Source: Salinimicrobium profundisediminis (GTDB lineage: Bacteria; Bacteroidota; Bacteroidia; Flavobacteriales; Flavobacteriaceae). From it: a stretch of DNA of 64,000 nt. The position numbers and the translations under genes were made by a program. Location of the stretch: positions 62,001 to 126,000 of the forward strand of contig NZ_JAPJDA010000013.1 of assembly GCF_026241755.1 (NCBI RefSeq), given 5' to 3'. The notes under the pieces are model-generated. The model was not told the DNA's origin. It was given only the letters and a program-made list of their open reading frames with translations, and did no database searches. Positions 1-8,700 of this stretch are shown here, one piece after another; the first letter of the stretch is position 1, and every line of letters begins with the position of its first letter.

Positions 1-650
1 ATAACGCATTTGGCTGCCTGAGCCATATAGAGGAGGGATTGATTCGTTTGAACCAGAATGTAAATGGCATTTTCTGCTTCTCCTTTTTTAATTATTTTTA
101 GATGCTGATTCTTTAAAGGTTTATATCGTTTTACGCCCTCATTTTTTGTTGATCCGTCAAGGGTAGAGCGTACTTCTACCATTCCGGACCAGTTTACCAG
201 CACAAAATCCCATTTTATGGCGGCAAGGTGAGGATTATCCATACTTACCAGTCTTGTACTGATAATCCTTGTTTCCCGCTGTTGTTCATCGATGAAGTGC
301 ATCTCCCTTCTCAGGATACCTGCAGAGATATCAAGTTCCTGAACATAATTTAAGACCTGTTTTTTTTCTAACTGAAACCAATTCTTATCTCCTTCCAGCC
401 TGAAGCTTAAGTGCAGCCAGTTAGGCCAATTAACCAGATCTTCATTTTCAATGGTCTTTCCTGCTATTTGTGATTTAAGCCTGTTGTAACCACCTGCCAG
501 GTAAATGCCCGGGTAATGAGTGCCATCAGCTTTTGATTCTTCTGCTGCTCCCCTGGTGGCGAAATAGCCATTGCCAAGGGTACATAGAGCTTCCCGGAGA
601 CCCTCTTGTTCTTTTCTTAAACCGTCATATTTCAGCTTCCAGTTTTGCAT
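1..650 (-). CDS. Glycoside hydrolase family 65 enzyme, N-terminal part (cut by window edge)
   Basis: This is the first 216 codons of a gene that runs off the left edge. The ATG at 650 gives MQNWKLKYDGL, then the GNGYFATRGA and HYPGIYLAGGYNRL motifs of the N-terminal domain of GH65 phosphorylases and hydrolases (maltose, trehalose or kojibiose phosphorylase type), followed by VNWPNWLHLSFRLEG. GH65 enzymes act on alpha-glucosides in the cytoplasm, using phosphate or water. The catalytic (alpha/alpha)6 barrel lies outside the window, so the substrate cannot be told. There is no signal peptide. It is on the same strand as the metal genes to its right but 165 bp from the nearest, and looks unrelated to them, so it may be flanking host DNA. 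Confidence 0.85.
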   Translation of the reverse strand, partial: MQNWKLKYDGLRKEQEGLREALCTLGNGYFATRGAAEESKADGTHYPGIYLAGGYNRLKSQIAGKTIENEDLVNWPNWLHLSFRLEGDKNWFQLEKKQVLNYVQELDISAGILRREMHFIDEQQRETRIISTRLVSMDNPHLAAIKWDFVLVNWSGMVEVRSTLDGSTKNEGVKRYKPLKNQHLKIIKKGEAENAIYILVQTNQSLLYMAQAAKCV

Positions 651-815
651 AGCTTCTATTTTTTTTAACTTTCTGACGATCTAAGTTTCTAGAGGCCGCC
701 ATCACCTACATAACATTCTGATCATGTTTATAATACCATTAATTCTCCTTACAGTTAATACCTCTAAAGTTCATATTCCAATTGTTTCCAATATTTAATA
801 GGTAATCTTTTTCTC

Positions 816-1190
816 TTAATGACTTACTCCAATAATCATAGCTGCCGTCATTCCTAAAACCATTACGATGCCGCCGACTGGAGCCAGGCCCATGTGCATC
901 CAGTTTGTAGACCTTCTTTTTTGTTGGGATTTATGAAACTTTTCTGGATTCTTTCTAAAAACTGTCAGACATTGTTCAGAATCAAAATAGTGCGTGTTTT
1001 CCATGTATTTAAAGTTTATAGCACTTTTCTCGCTAACGACTACCCCACATACAGGATCCACGTGTTGACCTTGAGCTAAATCTATACGGCTGCTGCTACA
1101 AGAGGTGAAGGTGAGCAGGGCGGTAATCCAAATCAAGAGTATGATTAGAAAATTTCTTTTTCTGAGGGTGCTCGCAAAAATCGATTTCAT
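816..1190 (-). CDS. YHS-domain lipoprotein
   Basis: This 124-aa protein has a lipoprotein signal ending in a cysteine at residue 31 (TFTSC), a YHS-type metal-binding motif (DPVCG at 45-49, then HYFDSEQC ending at C74 and a following NPEKF), and a C-terminal membrane helix at about 101-121. YHS domains occur in copper and heavy-metal proteins and are thought to bind metal through the paired cysteines. It sits downstream of the Cys-rich lipoprotein and DUF3347 genes and is the last recognisable gene of that run. A metal-trapping or chaperone role at the membrane is inferred. The combination of lipid anchor and C-terminal helix is unusual, and the first hydrophobic segment could instead be an ordinary membrane helix. 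Confidence 0.8.
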   Translation of the reverse strand: MKSIFASTLRKRNFLIILLIWITALLTFTSCSSSRIDLAQGQHVDPVCGVVVSEKSAINFKYMENTHYFDSEQCLTVFRKNPEKFHKSQQKRRSTNWMHMGLAPVGGIVMVLGMTAAMIIGVSH

Positions 1191-1222
1191 CTTTTTATTT
1201 TTACTATTTTTTTATTCCACCA

Positions 1223-1390
1223 CTATAAGTACCAGTCTCTCAAAAATGCCATGGATAGAGCTAGAAGAAAGAGTATTACGAAAGCACATATTGCCAGAAA
1301 TTTATCACTCTTTTTGGCCTTGGAACGATACCGCTCTTTCTTTTTCTTTTTCTTTCTTGATTTTCTCCTTTGTTCCCTGTAAGATCTCAT
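1223..1390 (-). CDS. 55-aa basic single-helix membrane microprotein
   Basis: A short frame from ATG 1390 to TAG 1223 encodes 55 residues. The first 30 are extremely basic (RRKSRKKKKKKERYRSKAKK at 8-27). A hydrophobic helix at about 31-50 and a short RDWYL tail follow. This charge and helix layout predicts a membrane protein with the basic end in the cytoplasm. It lies 32 bp upstream of the YHS lipoprotein on the same strand and fills what would otherwise be an empty gap. No family is recognised. The poly-Lys run is A-rich DNA and could have arisen by chance, but the clean helix and start position favour a real gene. The long frame on the opposite strand here is its shadow. Confidence 0.5.
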   Translation of the reverse strand: MRSYREQRRKSRKKKKKKERYRSKAKKSDKFLAICAFVILFLLALSMAFLRDWYL

Positions 1391-1489
1391 GATAGAATTT
1401 TATGGTACTTATTATCTCTAATTAGTTCAAAATCTTCCTGATCCTTTTTCGAAAACTTTATTCAAAAAGTGCTGTTGTTCATACATTGT

Positions 1490-1554
1490 GCCTGCCAATG
1501 GGCCGGTAACCGATGTGGGGGAATGGGAAAAACCTCCGGCCCATTTATGCAGGC
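1490..1554 (-). repeat. Structured repeat, copy A (post-stop hairpin)
   Basis: On the minus strand GCCTGC...ATGGGCCGG pairs with CCGGCCCAT...GCAGGC, giving two stacked stems of 6 and 9 bp separated by a small internal loop. The hairpin begins 12 nt after the stop of the gene at 1566-2012. A diverged second copy lies at 2022-2089; the loops share a GGTTT...CCC...CCCC pattern. There is no U-tract, so a simple intrinsic terminator is unlikely. An mRNA-stabilising or processing element is possible. Confidence 0.6.
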
Positions 1555-1565
1555 CTTAATATTAT

Positions 1566-2012
1566 CTAACTTCCAATTTTTCCTGTTTTCAAAGCTTTTT
1601 TGTATGTAGCTTCCGATTTGTAGTAGGCTACTTCGCCCTTTTTGTTTAGCAGGACAATAAAAGCTTCAGATTTGTCCACGGCCTCGCCGGTTACAGGATC
1701 AACAGCCACGCGGGCCGTTTCTTTTTCGTTAAGGGTGTCAACGCACATGTTACAACAGCCATAGTAGATCTTACCATTTACACCTATTGGAATCTGAATT
1801 TTGGCCATATATGCATCGTTGACCATACATACTAAATTATTTGGGATCTGATCTCCAATTTTATAATTGTGCTCTGCTTTCACAGTACTTTCTGCTACTT
1901 GATTAACCTCCGTTTGCGTTGTTTGCACTTTTTCTTTCTCTTGCGAATTACAACCGGACAAAAACATTGTACCTATTATCGCTAATGCGAAAATTTTTAT
2001 TTTAGCTTTCAT
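1566..2012 (-). CDS. Cys-rich metal-binding lipoprotein
   Basis: The 148-aa product starts with a lipoprotein signal (LSGC, lipidated Cys21). The mature part carries C62 in NLVCMVNDAYM and a C86-C87-x-x-C90 cluster in YYGCCNMC, then a DPVTGEAVDKSEAF segment. The paired-cysteine pattern recalls YHS/TRASH and NosL-like metal-binding modules, but I cannot name the family with certainty. It follows the DUF3347 gene after 82 bp and is presumably co-transcribed with the efflux genes. It would sit in the periplasm or on the outer membrane, binding Cu(I) or another soft metal; this is inferred from the cysteines and the neighbourhood. Structured repeat B lies in its leader, ending 9 nt before the ATG, and copy A follows its stop. 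Confidence 0.75.
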   Translation of the reverse strand: MKAKIKIFALAIIGTMFLSGCNSQEKEKVQTTQTEVNQVAESTVKAEHNYKIGDQIPNNLVCMVNDAYMAKIQIPIGVNGKIYYGCCNMCVDTLNEKETARVAVDPVTGEAVDKSEAFIVLLNKKGEVAYYKSEATYKKALKTGKIGS

Positions 2013-2021
2013 ATTTCTTGC

Positions 2022-2089
2022 GCCTGCTTTATGGACCGGATAAGTCTTGAGGGGATAGTAGGGGAAACCACCGGTCCACTTACGCAGGT
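2022..2089 (-). repeat. Structured repeat, copy B
   Basis: On the minus strand GTGGACCGG pairs with CCGGTCCAT, with outer ACCTGC/GCAGGC pairing. Compared with copy A (1490-1554) one pair has changed from G-C to A-U on both sides, and another from A-U to G-U, so pairing is kept while sequence changes. It lies between the DUF3347 stop (2095) and the lipoprotein ATG (2012), filling the intergenic space. It could influence ribosome access to the downstream start. Confidence 0.6.
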
Positions 2090-2094
2090 CTTTT

Positions 2095-2634
2095 TTATTT
2101 TATAGTTTCTTGTATACTACCACACTTCAGCATTTTTCCTCCGAAAAATGGATTTTGAATTGCCTCTTCGTGGCTTAGCCAAAAACCTCCTGAGTTATTA
2201 TTAGCCATTGGACAGCGGGCAAGATATAATTGGTTGTCAGCAATTTTTCCCTCAAGAAAACTTGCAAATGCATTGCTGAACTCAGAAAATGCTCCTTTTT
2301 GTGCTTCCAGATTGGGACTGGTAGTCACCTTTGTTACAATTTTCTTTAATTGACCAGTCCCTTCAAACTCTCCGAGAGCGCCTAGAAGTTGCTCTGCTTC
2401 CTCCTTCGCCAGTTCTTGATCAGACTTGAGTATTGCGGCTTTAAGGGTTAAATAGTCTTCATAAGCTGTAGTTATTTTTTCGTTATTAAATTTTGGGATT
2501 TTACTGTCCATCATTTTCATCTCACCTTTCTCCATTTTATGATGGTCCTGGTGCATCATTTTTTTCTCCTGGCTGTAACCCAGGCTTACCGTCATAAGTA
2601 ATACTGCTGCAATTTTTACTTTTAAAATCTTCAT
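2095..2634 (-). CDS. Periplasmic DUF3347 protein, Met/His-rich
   Basis: The 179-aa protein has a Sec signal peptide (cleavage probably after SLGYSQ), a Met/His-rich segment at about 26-42 and a DUF3347 domain. The domain ends in the signature C141-P-M-A-N-N-N, WLS, NPFFG and a second cysteine C171 in MLKCG. DUF3347 proteins accompany copper efflux systems in Bacteroidota and are thought to bind Cu(I). The same module forms the C-terminus of the adaptor immediately upstream (2678-4501) and occurs again at 13298-13918. The gene is 43 bp from the adaptor gene, probably in one operon. A periplasmic copper chaperone feeding or buffering the efflux complex is inferred. Confidence 0.85.
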   Translation of the reverse strand: MKILKVKIAAVLLMTVSLGYSQEKKMMHQDHHKMEKGEMKMMDSKIPKFNNEKITTAYEDYLTLKAAILKSDQELAKEEAEQLLGALGEFEGTGQLKKIVTKVTTSPNLEAQKGAFSEFSNAFASFLEGKIADNQLYLARCPMANNNSGGFWLSHEEAIQNPFFGGKMLKCGSIQETIK

Positions 2635-2677
2635 AGTTTTGATTTTAGATATTAGTATTTAATTTATCTTTCAGTTT

Positions 2678-4501
2678 TTAGTTTATTGTCGATCTCACTT
2701 CACCGCAGGTAAGCATGGCTTCTCCAAAAAACGGGTTCCTGATTTCTTTGCTGTTACTTAGCCAGTAGGCACCTTTGTTATTATTGGCCATGGGGCAAAA
2801 GTTCACATACAACTTCTGGTTAGCTCCAAAAGCCTCTACGATTTTTATTAAAGGCTGTGAAAGGAAAATAAAGTTTTCGCGTTTCCCTTCTATTGTATTA
2901 GCCTCCTTACACAACTTTGTGTGTTTGAACAAGAAGGCCTTTTTTTCTTCCCAGAAATCCTTAGCATGACCAGACAGGGAATTTCCATCAAGTTTATCAA
3001 GAGCAGACAACAGTTCTGTACTCGATTCCTGTGTCTCCTCTATATTAGCCCTAACCAGTCCTTCTTTAAGTTCCAGATAGGCTTCGATTACTTTATTAAG
3101 TTGGTTTTTGAAAGCTTTAGGGACATCTTTGCTCATATCCATCACATCTTCCTGAACAAATTTTGAAGTTTTTGTTTGCTCCGGCATGTCGTTCCCCTCT
3201 TCCATTTCCATTCCACCGTGATTGTGTCCTGTCATGGCAGGACCACCTTCCGGGCTCATCATACTTCGTTTGCCTTGTAATTGTGCTGCAGCATCCACCT
3301 TGAATACTCCATTGGCTACCACCTCATCTCCCGCTTCCAGACCTTCTGTAACCACATACAAGTCCCCTGCCTCGGGCCCTAAGACCACTTCCCTGAACTC
3401 AAAGGTAGGCTCTTCAAACTCCGGGCTCTTTACATAGACCACAGCTCTTTTCCCGGTCCACAGGACAGAAGACTTGGGTATTACCAGTGCATTTTCCATA
3501 TTTTCCAGTTTGCTATTAATGACCCCCTGGGCGAACATGTCTGGCTTTAGCTGGCCTTTAGGATTATCTACTTCTGTTCGCACCAAAGCGACCCGGGTTT
3601 GGGGGTTAATAACCGGATCAATAAAAGTAACAGTACTTGAAAAGGTTTGACCCGGCATCGAGGGTACAGAAAAAGTAACTTTATCTCCTTCTTTAATCCA
3701 GGCAAGATCGCTTTCATAGGCGTCATAAAGAACCCACACCTTGTTCAAATTAGCAATATCAAAAAGCGGCTGACCTTCACCCACATAATCCCCTTCACTT
3801 ATATTTCTACTGGTAACGGTTCCCGACTGTGTTGAATAGATATCAAAATTGTATTGCACTTGCCCGTTCTCCTGAATATTCTGAATTTGAACATCTGTCA
3901 AATCCCACTGCTTCAGTTTCCTTACCGCGGCTTCATAAAAGGAAGGGTTTGTCTCTTTAAACCTGACAGCTTCCAATAGCTCCTTTTGCGCCTGTACCAG
4001 TTCTGGGGAATAAATAGAAGCCAATCTTTCTCCTCTCCTCACTTCCTGTCCCGTGAAGTTCACAAATAATTTCTCAATACGTCCCGGAAAACGTGCAGTC
4101 ACAGCCGAAACATTGCGCTCATCTGCGGTTACCCTCCCCGTAAGATATATCTCTTTAGTAGGTGACCCTGCCTTTACAGTCACGGTTTGAATATCGGCAA
4201 TTCTGGCTGCGGCTTCACTCATTTGTATCTCAGAGTCATTGACAGCTGCAGACGCTTTTACGGGTATTAATTCCATGCCGCATATGGGACAATTTCCCGG
4301 TTCCTCCTGTCTGATCTGTGGATGCATTGCACAAGTCCATATTTCTGATTCTCCTTCCTCATGAGCATGGGCTTCCTCCAGCTGATTTTCGTTGGTGGCT
4401 GAACTTTCTGATGTTCCACCAAAAAAAAGCCACCCCAATAGGAGCCCTCCAAATAAAAAGCCGAGGCCGATATAAATTGATTTCTTATCTATCTTATTCA
4501 T
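2678..4501 (-). CDS. cusB: CusB-type RND adaptor with N-terminal HMBD and C-terminal DUF3347
   Basis: This is the membrane-fusion (adaptor) subunit joining the inner-membrane pump to the outer-membrane channel. After an N-terminal membrane anchor it carries a heavy-metal-binding domain (WTCAMHP...GNCPICGMEL), the usual barrel-sandwich and beta-barrel adaptor domains, a His/Met-rich linker, and a fused DUF3347 domain with CPMANNN, WLS, NPFFG and a final LTCGE. I start it at ATG 4501 (607 aa), preceded by GGAG at a normal distance; that ATG overlaps the stop of the TolC gene by 8 bp, which suggests translational coupling. A TTG at 4513 would add only four residues. It is longer than classic CusB because of the two extra metal-binding modules. 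Cu(I)/Ag(I) specificity is inferred from these and from the pump. Confidence 0.92.
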   Translation of the reverse strand: MNKIDKKSIYIGLGFLFGGLLLGWLFFGGTSESSATNENQLEEAHAHEEGESEIWTCAMHPQIRQEEPGNCPICGMELIPVKASAAVNDSEIQMSEAAARIADIQTVTVKAGSPTKEIYLTGRVTADERNVSAVTARFPGRIEKLFVNFTGQEVRRGERLASIYSPELVQAQKELLEAVRFKETNPSFYEAAVRKLKQWDLTDVQIQNIQENGQVQYNFDIYSTQSGTVTSRNISEGDYVGEGQPLFDIANLNKVWVLYDAYESDLAWIKEGDKVTFSVPSMPGQTFSSTVTFIDPVINPQTRVALVRTEVDNPKGQLKPDMFAQGVINSKLENMENALVIPKSSVLWTGKRAVVYVKSPEFEEPTFEFREVVLGPEAGDLYVVTEGLEAGDEVVANGVFKVDAAAQLQGKRSMMSPEGGPAMTGHNHGGMEMEEGNDMPEQTKTSKFVQEDVMDMSKDVPKAFKNQLNKVIEAYLELKEGLVRANIEETQESSTELLSALDKLDGNSLSGHAKDFWEEKKAFLFKHTKLCKEANTIEGKRENFIFLSQPLIKIVEAFGANQKLYVNFCPMANNNKGAYWLSNSKEIRNPFFGEAMLTCGEVRSTIN

Positions 4502-5786
4502 AATTTTCTCCAATTAAATAATTGATCCTGTATACGTTGTTATTTTGTTCTGTTCTTGCCCTTGCCAGTTCAAGGCCGTAGTTTAAAAGCTGTCGTTCCA
4601 TACGAATGATCTCCAGGACATTATTTCGGCCTGTGGAAAGTTCAGTCTGGAACAGCTCCAGGGATTGTCGGGCAATTGTTGTTAAACGGCCATAAAGCTC
4701 AACATTCCGTCGTGCGTCAATGTAGTCGCGATATAAGCGTTCCAACTCGGTTTCCAGTTCATTCTCCAGGTTTTCCCTTCTCAATTCCACTGCCTCTTGC
4801 TGCAGGATGGCTTCCTGCCGCATGGACTTGTATTTTTTTCTGTAAAGAGGTATCCGAATCCCCACCTGTGGAAAAATGAAAACATCCTGTCCATTGTCGG
4901 GAAGTGCCATTCCGGGTTCTAAATCGGTTCTTGGGGCAATATTCGTATAGCTTGCACCTAACGTAAATGAAGGTAAACCCATTTTTTTAGCCACCGTAAG
5001 CTGCTCCCCGAAACTCCTCGCCTCATGGTCGAGCTGTTCAAGGCGCGGATTTCTGGCTAAGATCATCTCCAGCAGAGCCCTCTTCTCAATTATAAGTTCT
5101 TCCTCCCAAAGATTGTCGGGAAACTCAAGGGGTTCCTGGAGTTCTGAATTTAACAACTCTTCAAACTCCGTCACCAGGGGAAGCCTGCTGTCCCGCAGGT
5201 ATGCGAGCCTGCTTTCCAATTCTTCCTCTTCCAGTTCAACCTGCAGTACAGAGGAAAAACCTGTACTCCCGCTCTCGAACTGCACCTCAGCAATGGCCTT
5301 AAAAGAGCTAAGCAGTTCCAGGTTTTCTTCCATAACCTCGATAGCTGTTTCAAGGTAATACAACTCGGTGTAGGTTATTTTTATATCCCTGTAAAGCTCA
5401 AGTTTAGCATCTTCAAAAACCTGTAACCTGGCCTGAGCCCTTTCAGCCGCAACCCGCTCCTGAGCTCCAAGAGTCCCAAACCAGGGAAACATCTGGCTAA
5501 AGGAAGCCATAGCCTGTTGCGCCCCTACCCGGGTTTCTACTGGTTGGATGAAGTAACCAAAACTAGCCTGGGGATCGGGCAATGTTCCTTCTTGGGTTAC
5601 CTCCTCCAAAACAGCGAGATATTCATTGAAAAGGGATCTTAATTCAGGATTTTCTTCGGCTGCCAATACAAGATATTTATTCAAATACCTGCTTTCGAAT
5701 TCTTCTTCCTGGGCGTAGGATGCCGTTGTAGATATTCCTACAAATAGCATTATCAAAACGCCTGTATTTATGATTTTCTTTCTCAT
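4494..5786 (-). CDS. TolC-family outer-membrane efflux protein (CusC-like)
   Basis: The 430-aa protein starts with a signal peptide (cleavage near ASYAQE) and consists of two outer-membrane-efflux-protein repeats, rich in long amphipathic helices with Glu/Arg/Leu heptads, as expected for the periplasmic alpha-barrel of a TolC trimer. The segment QASFGYFIQPVETRVGAQQ and the later PSFTLGASY strand region match heavy-metal efflux OMFs of Bacteroidota. Its ATG overlaps the stop of the pump gene (TAATG), and its own stop overlaps the adaptor ATG. The order pump, channel, adaptor is therefore one coupled transcript. It lacks an obvious lipobox, unlike E. coli CusC. Confidence 0.9.
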   Translation of the reverse strand: MRKKIINTGVLIMLFVGISTTASYAQEEEFESRYLNKYLVLAAEENPELRSLFNEYLAVLEEVTQEGTLPDPQASFGYFIQPVETRVGAQQAMASFSQMFPWFGTLGAQERVAAERAQARLQVFEDAKLELYRDIKITYTELYYLETAIEVMEENLELLSSFKAIAEVQFESGSTGFSSVLQVELEEEELESRLAYLRDSRLPLVTEFEELLNSELQEPLEFPDNLWEEELIIEKRALLEMILARNPRLEQLDHEARSFGEQLTVAKKMGLPSFTLGASYTNIAPRTDLEPGMALPDNGQDVFIFPQVGIRIPLYRKKYKSMRQEAILQQEAVELRRENLENELETELERLYRDYIDARRNVELYGRLTTIARQSLELFQTELSTGRNNVLEIIRMERQLLNYGLELARARTEQNNNVYRINYLIGENYE

Positions 5787-8700
5787 TACTGATTTAATTC
5801 TTTTTTATGTTGCTCCTGTAACTTGGGGTTTGACCATTTTCTCTCCTGCCACATGCTATACAGTACAGGAACCACAAACATCGTTATGGTTTGGAACAGC
5901 ATTCCTCCAAAGGTAGGTATCGCCATTGGGATCATAATATCTGAACCTTTACCTGTAGAAGTGAGGATAGGCATTAGCGCAATTAACGTAGTTGCAGTGG
6001 TCATGACAGCGGGCCTTACCCTTTTACTTCCTGCCATTACTACAGCTCTTCTAATGGAAGCTTTGTCTGTCGTTCTTTCTTCAGCAAAAACCTGCTTGAG
6101 ATAGGTTCCCATAAGTACGCCGTCGTCTGTTGCCACCCCAAAAAGGGCAATAAAACCTACCCAGACCGCAACACTTAAGTTTATAGGCCCTATTTGAAAG
6201 ACCTCCCGCATATTTTCTCCAAGAAGATTGAAATCCAGGAACCACGTCTGGTTATACAACCAGAGCAGGATAAACCCTCCCGACAATGCCACGAAGACAC
6301 CTGAAAAGGCCATTAATGTGGTCTGAAAATTGCCAAACTGGAAGTAAAGCAGCAGAAAAATAGCTAACAAGCTGATAGGAATAACAATAGACAAAGTTTT
6401 TGCAGCCCTTAATTGATTTTCGTAGTTCCCTGCAAACTTGTAGCTCACTCCGGGAGGTACTACAAATTCTCCTGATTCAATTTTCTCATTGATCAGAGCT
6501 TGTGCATTTTCTACTACATCTACCTCTGCAACATCAGCTTCCTTATCAAAAATTACATAGGAGAGCAAGAAAGTATCCTCACTCTTTATGACCTGAGGTC
6601 CTTGTACATACTGGACCTCCGCCAAATCTCCCAAAGGAATTTGGACTCCGGTAGGGGTAGGTACCAGTATGCTTTTGACATCTTCAGGATTATCCCTGAA
6701 CTCACGGGCATACCTCAGCCTAACCCCATACCTTTCCCGACCTTCTACGGTGGTAGTCATAGACATACCTCCCACGGCAGCACTTATTATACGTTGCACA
6801 TCACCAATAGATAAACCGTATCGCGCGATCGCCTGTCGGTTTATATCAAGTTCCAGATAAGGTTTACCTACTACCCGGTCGGCAAAAACAGACGGTGCTT
6901 TTATACCCGGCACTTCTTGTAGGATTGCTTCCATTTGTAGCCCAACCTCTTCAATCGTTTCCAGATCGGGGCCAAATATTTTCATACCCATGGGGGCTCG
7001 CATTCCTGTGGAGAGCATTATTAATCTCGTGGCTATGGGCTGCAGCTTTGGTGCAGAGGTGACTCCCGGTAAGCTGGTAGTGCTAACTATCTCATCCCAA
7101 ATATCGTCTGGTGATTTGATGTGATCCCTCCATTGACGGAAATATTCACCGCCTGCGTCGGGAACCAATAGAGACACATCAAGATCTTGTCGCTGCATCG
7201 TCTCAGGATCAAAAACTTCCCCGTTCTGCAAAACATACTGCTCTTCATCGTTCACTTCAAATCGCATGCGACGGCCGTTCTGGTCAAGAACATATTCCGA
7301 CCTGTAGTTTATAACATTCTCGTACATCGATATTGGGGCTGGATCCAAAGCTGTCGCTGCCCGTCCCCATTTACCTACCGTCATGTCAACCTCTGGAATT
7401 GCAGTTACTCTCTTGTCCAGGATTCGAATTGTTTCAATATTTTCCTCTACACCGGAGTGGGGCATTGTGGTGGGCATTAATAAGAATGATCCTTCTTCTA
7501 ACGGAGGCATGAACTCTTCACCTGCACCAGGAAAGGTTTCACTTATACCCAGCCAAACCTCAGTTTGCCTTACGTTATATCCAAGTTTATCAAAGCCTGT
7601 AGCAACAGGACTAAAGATCTTATCAAAACCCTGCCAGGTAAAAAGCCCGAAGAGAATTATCAAAATGGGAAGCGACAAAAATTTCCATTTATTTTCTAAA
7701 GCCCACCTAAGGATGGGTTGGTAATATTTTACCATCGCCATTAATAATCCCAGCACTATGACTATAATCCCTCCTACAAAAATGAGATTGGTAAATTCAG
7801 ATTGATCTGCACCAAGTGGCAACCATTCTCTGTTTAAGAAAAACAGGACCCCAACTAATACAATTCCAATGTTTAGATAGGTTGGATATTTACGCTTTTC
7901 TTCAGGCCATCGCGGCTCCAGAAGATTGTTAACTCCCAGTGCTATAAACATTAATCCTACCCAGGCTACCTTAAACAATAGTAAAATTCCTAATGCAATA
8001 AGGGCAAAATTCCAAATTCTCCGGGTTTTCTTTTTCCCAAAGTTCATGGAAAAGAGTCCATGCGCCAAGGCGGGGATCACAACGAGTCCCACAAACATCG
8101 CAGCAATAAGGGCAAAGGTTTTTGTGAAGGCAAGTGGTCCAAATAACTTTCCTTCCTGTCCTGTCATAGCAAAAACGGGAATAAAACTAATGACCGTTGT
8201 TGCCAGTGCAGTTAATACGGCTGAGGCAATTTCAACCGTTCCTTCGTAGATGACGGGCAATATAGGACGACCTTTATTATCAGGTAATTCAAGATGTCGC
8301 AGTATGTTCTCTGTGAAGATCACCCCAACGTCAAGCATGACTCCAATAGCAATGGCAATCCCGGAAAGAGCTACGATATTGGCATCTACTCCTGCGTACT
8401 GCATGACTATAAACGTCATGAGTACCCCAATAGGAAGTAGACCTGAAATCATAATAGCTGCCCTTAAATTTAGAACGAGTACTATGACCACTATAATGCT
8501 AATCAAGATCTCCAGAATAAGTGCTTCCTCCAGGGTTCCTAAAGTCTCATAAATTAATCCGGAGCGATCGTAGAAAGGCACGATTGTAACTTTGGAGACA
8601 GTTCCGTCTGCCAGTGTCTTACTTGGCAATCCGGGAGCAATATTCTCTATTTCCTTTTTTACATTATCAATAACTGCGAGAGGGTTCGAGCCATATCTTG

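Noticed and set aside
1105-1392. 95-codon frame on the plus strand
   Set aside because: It runs antisense to the YHS lipoprotein start and the 55-aa microprotein. Its Phe/Ser-rich composition is the complement of the Lys-rich segment.
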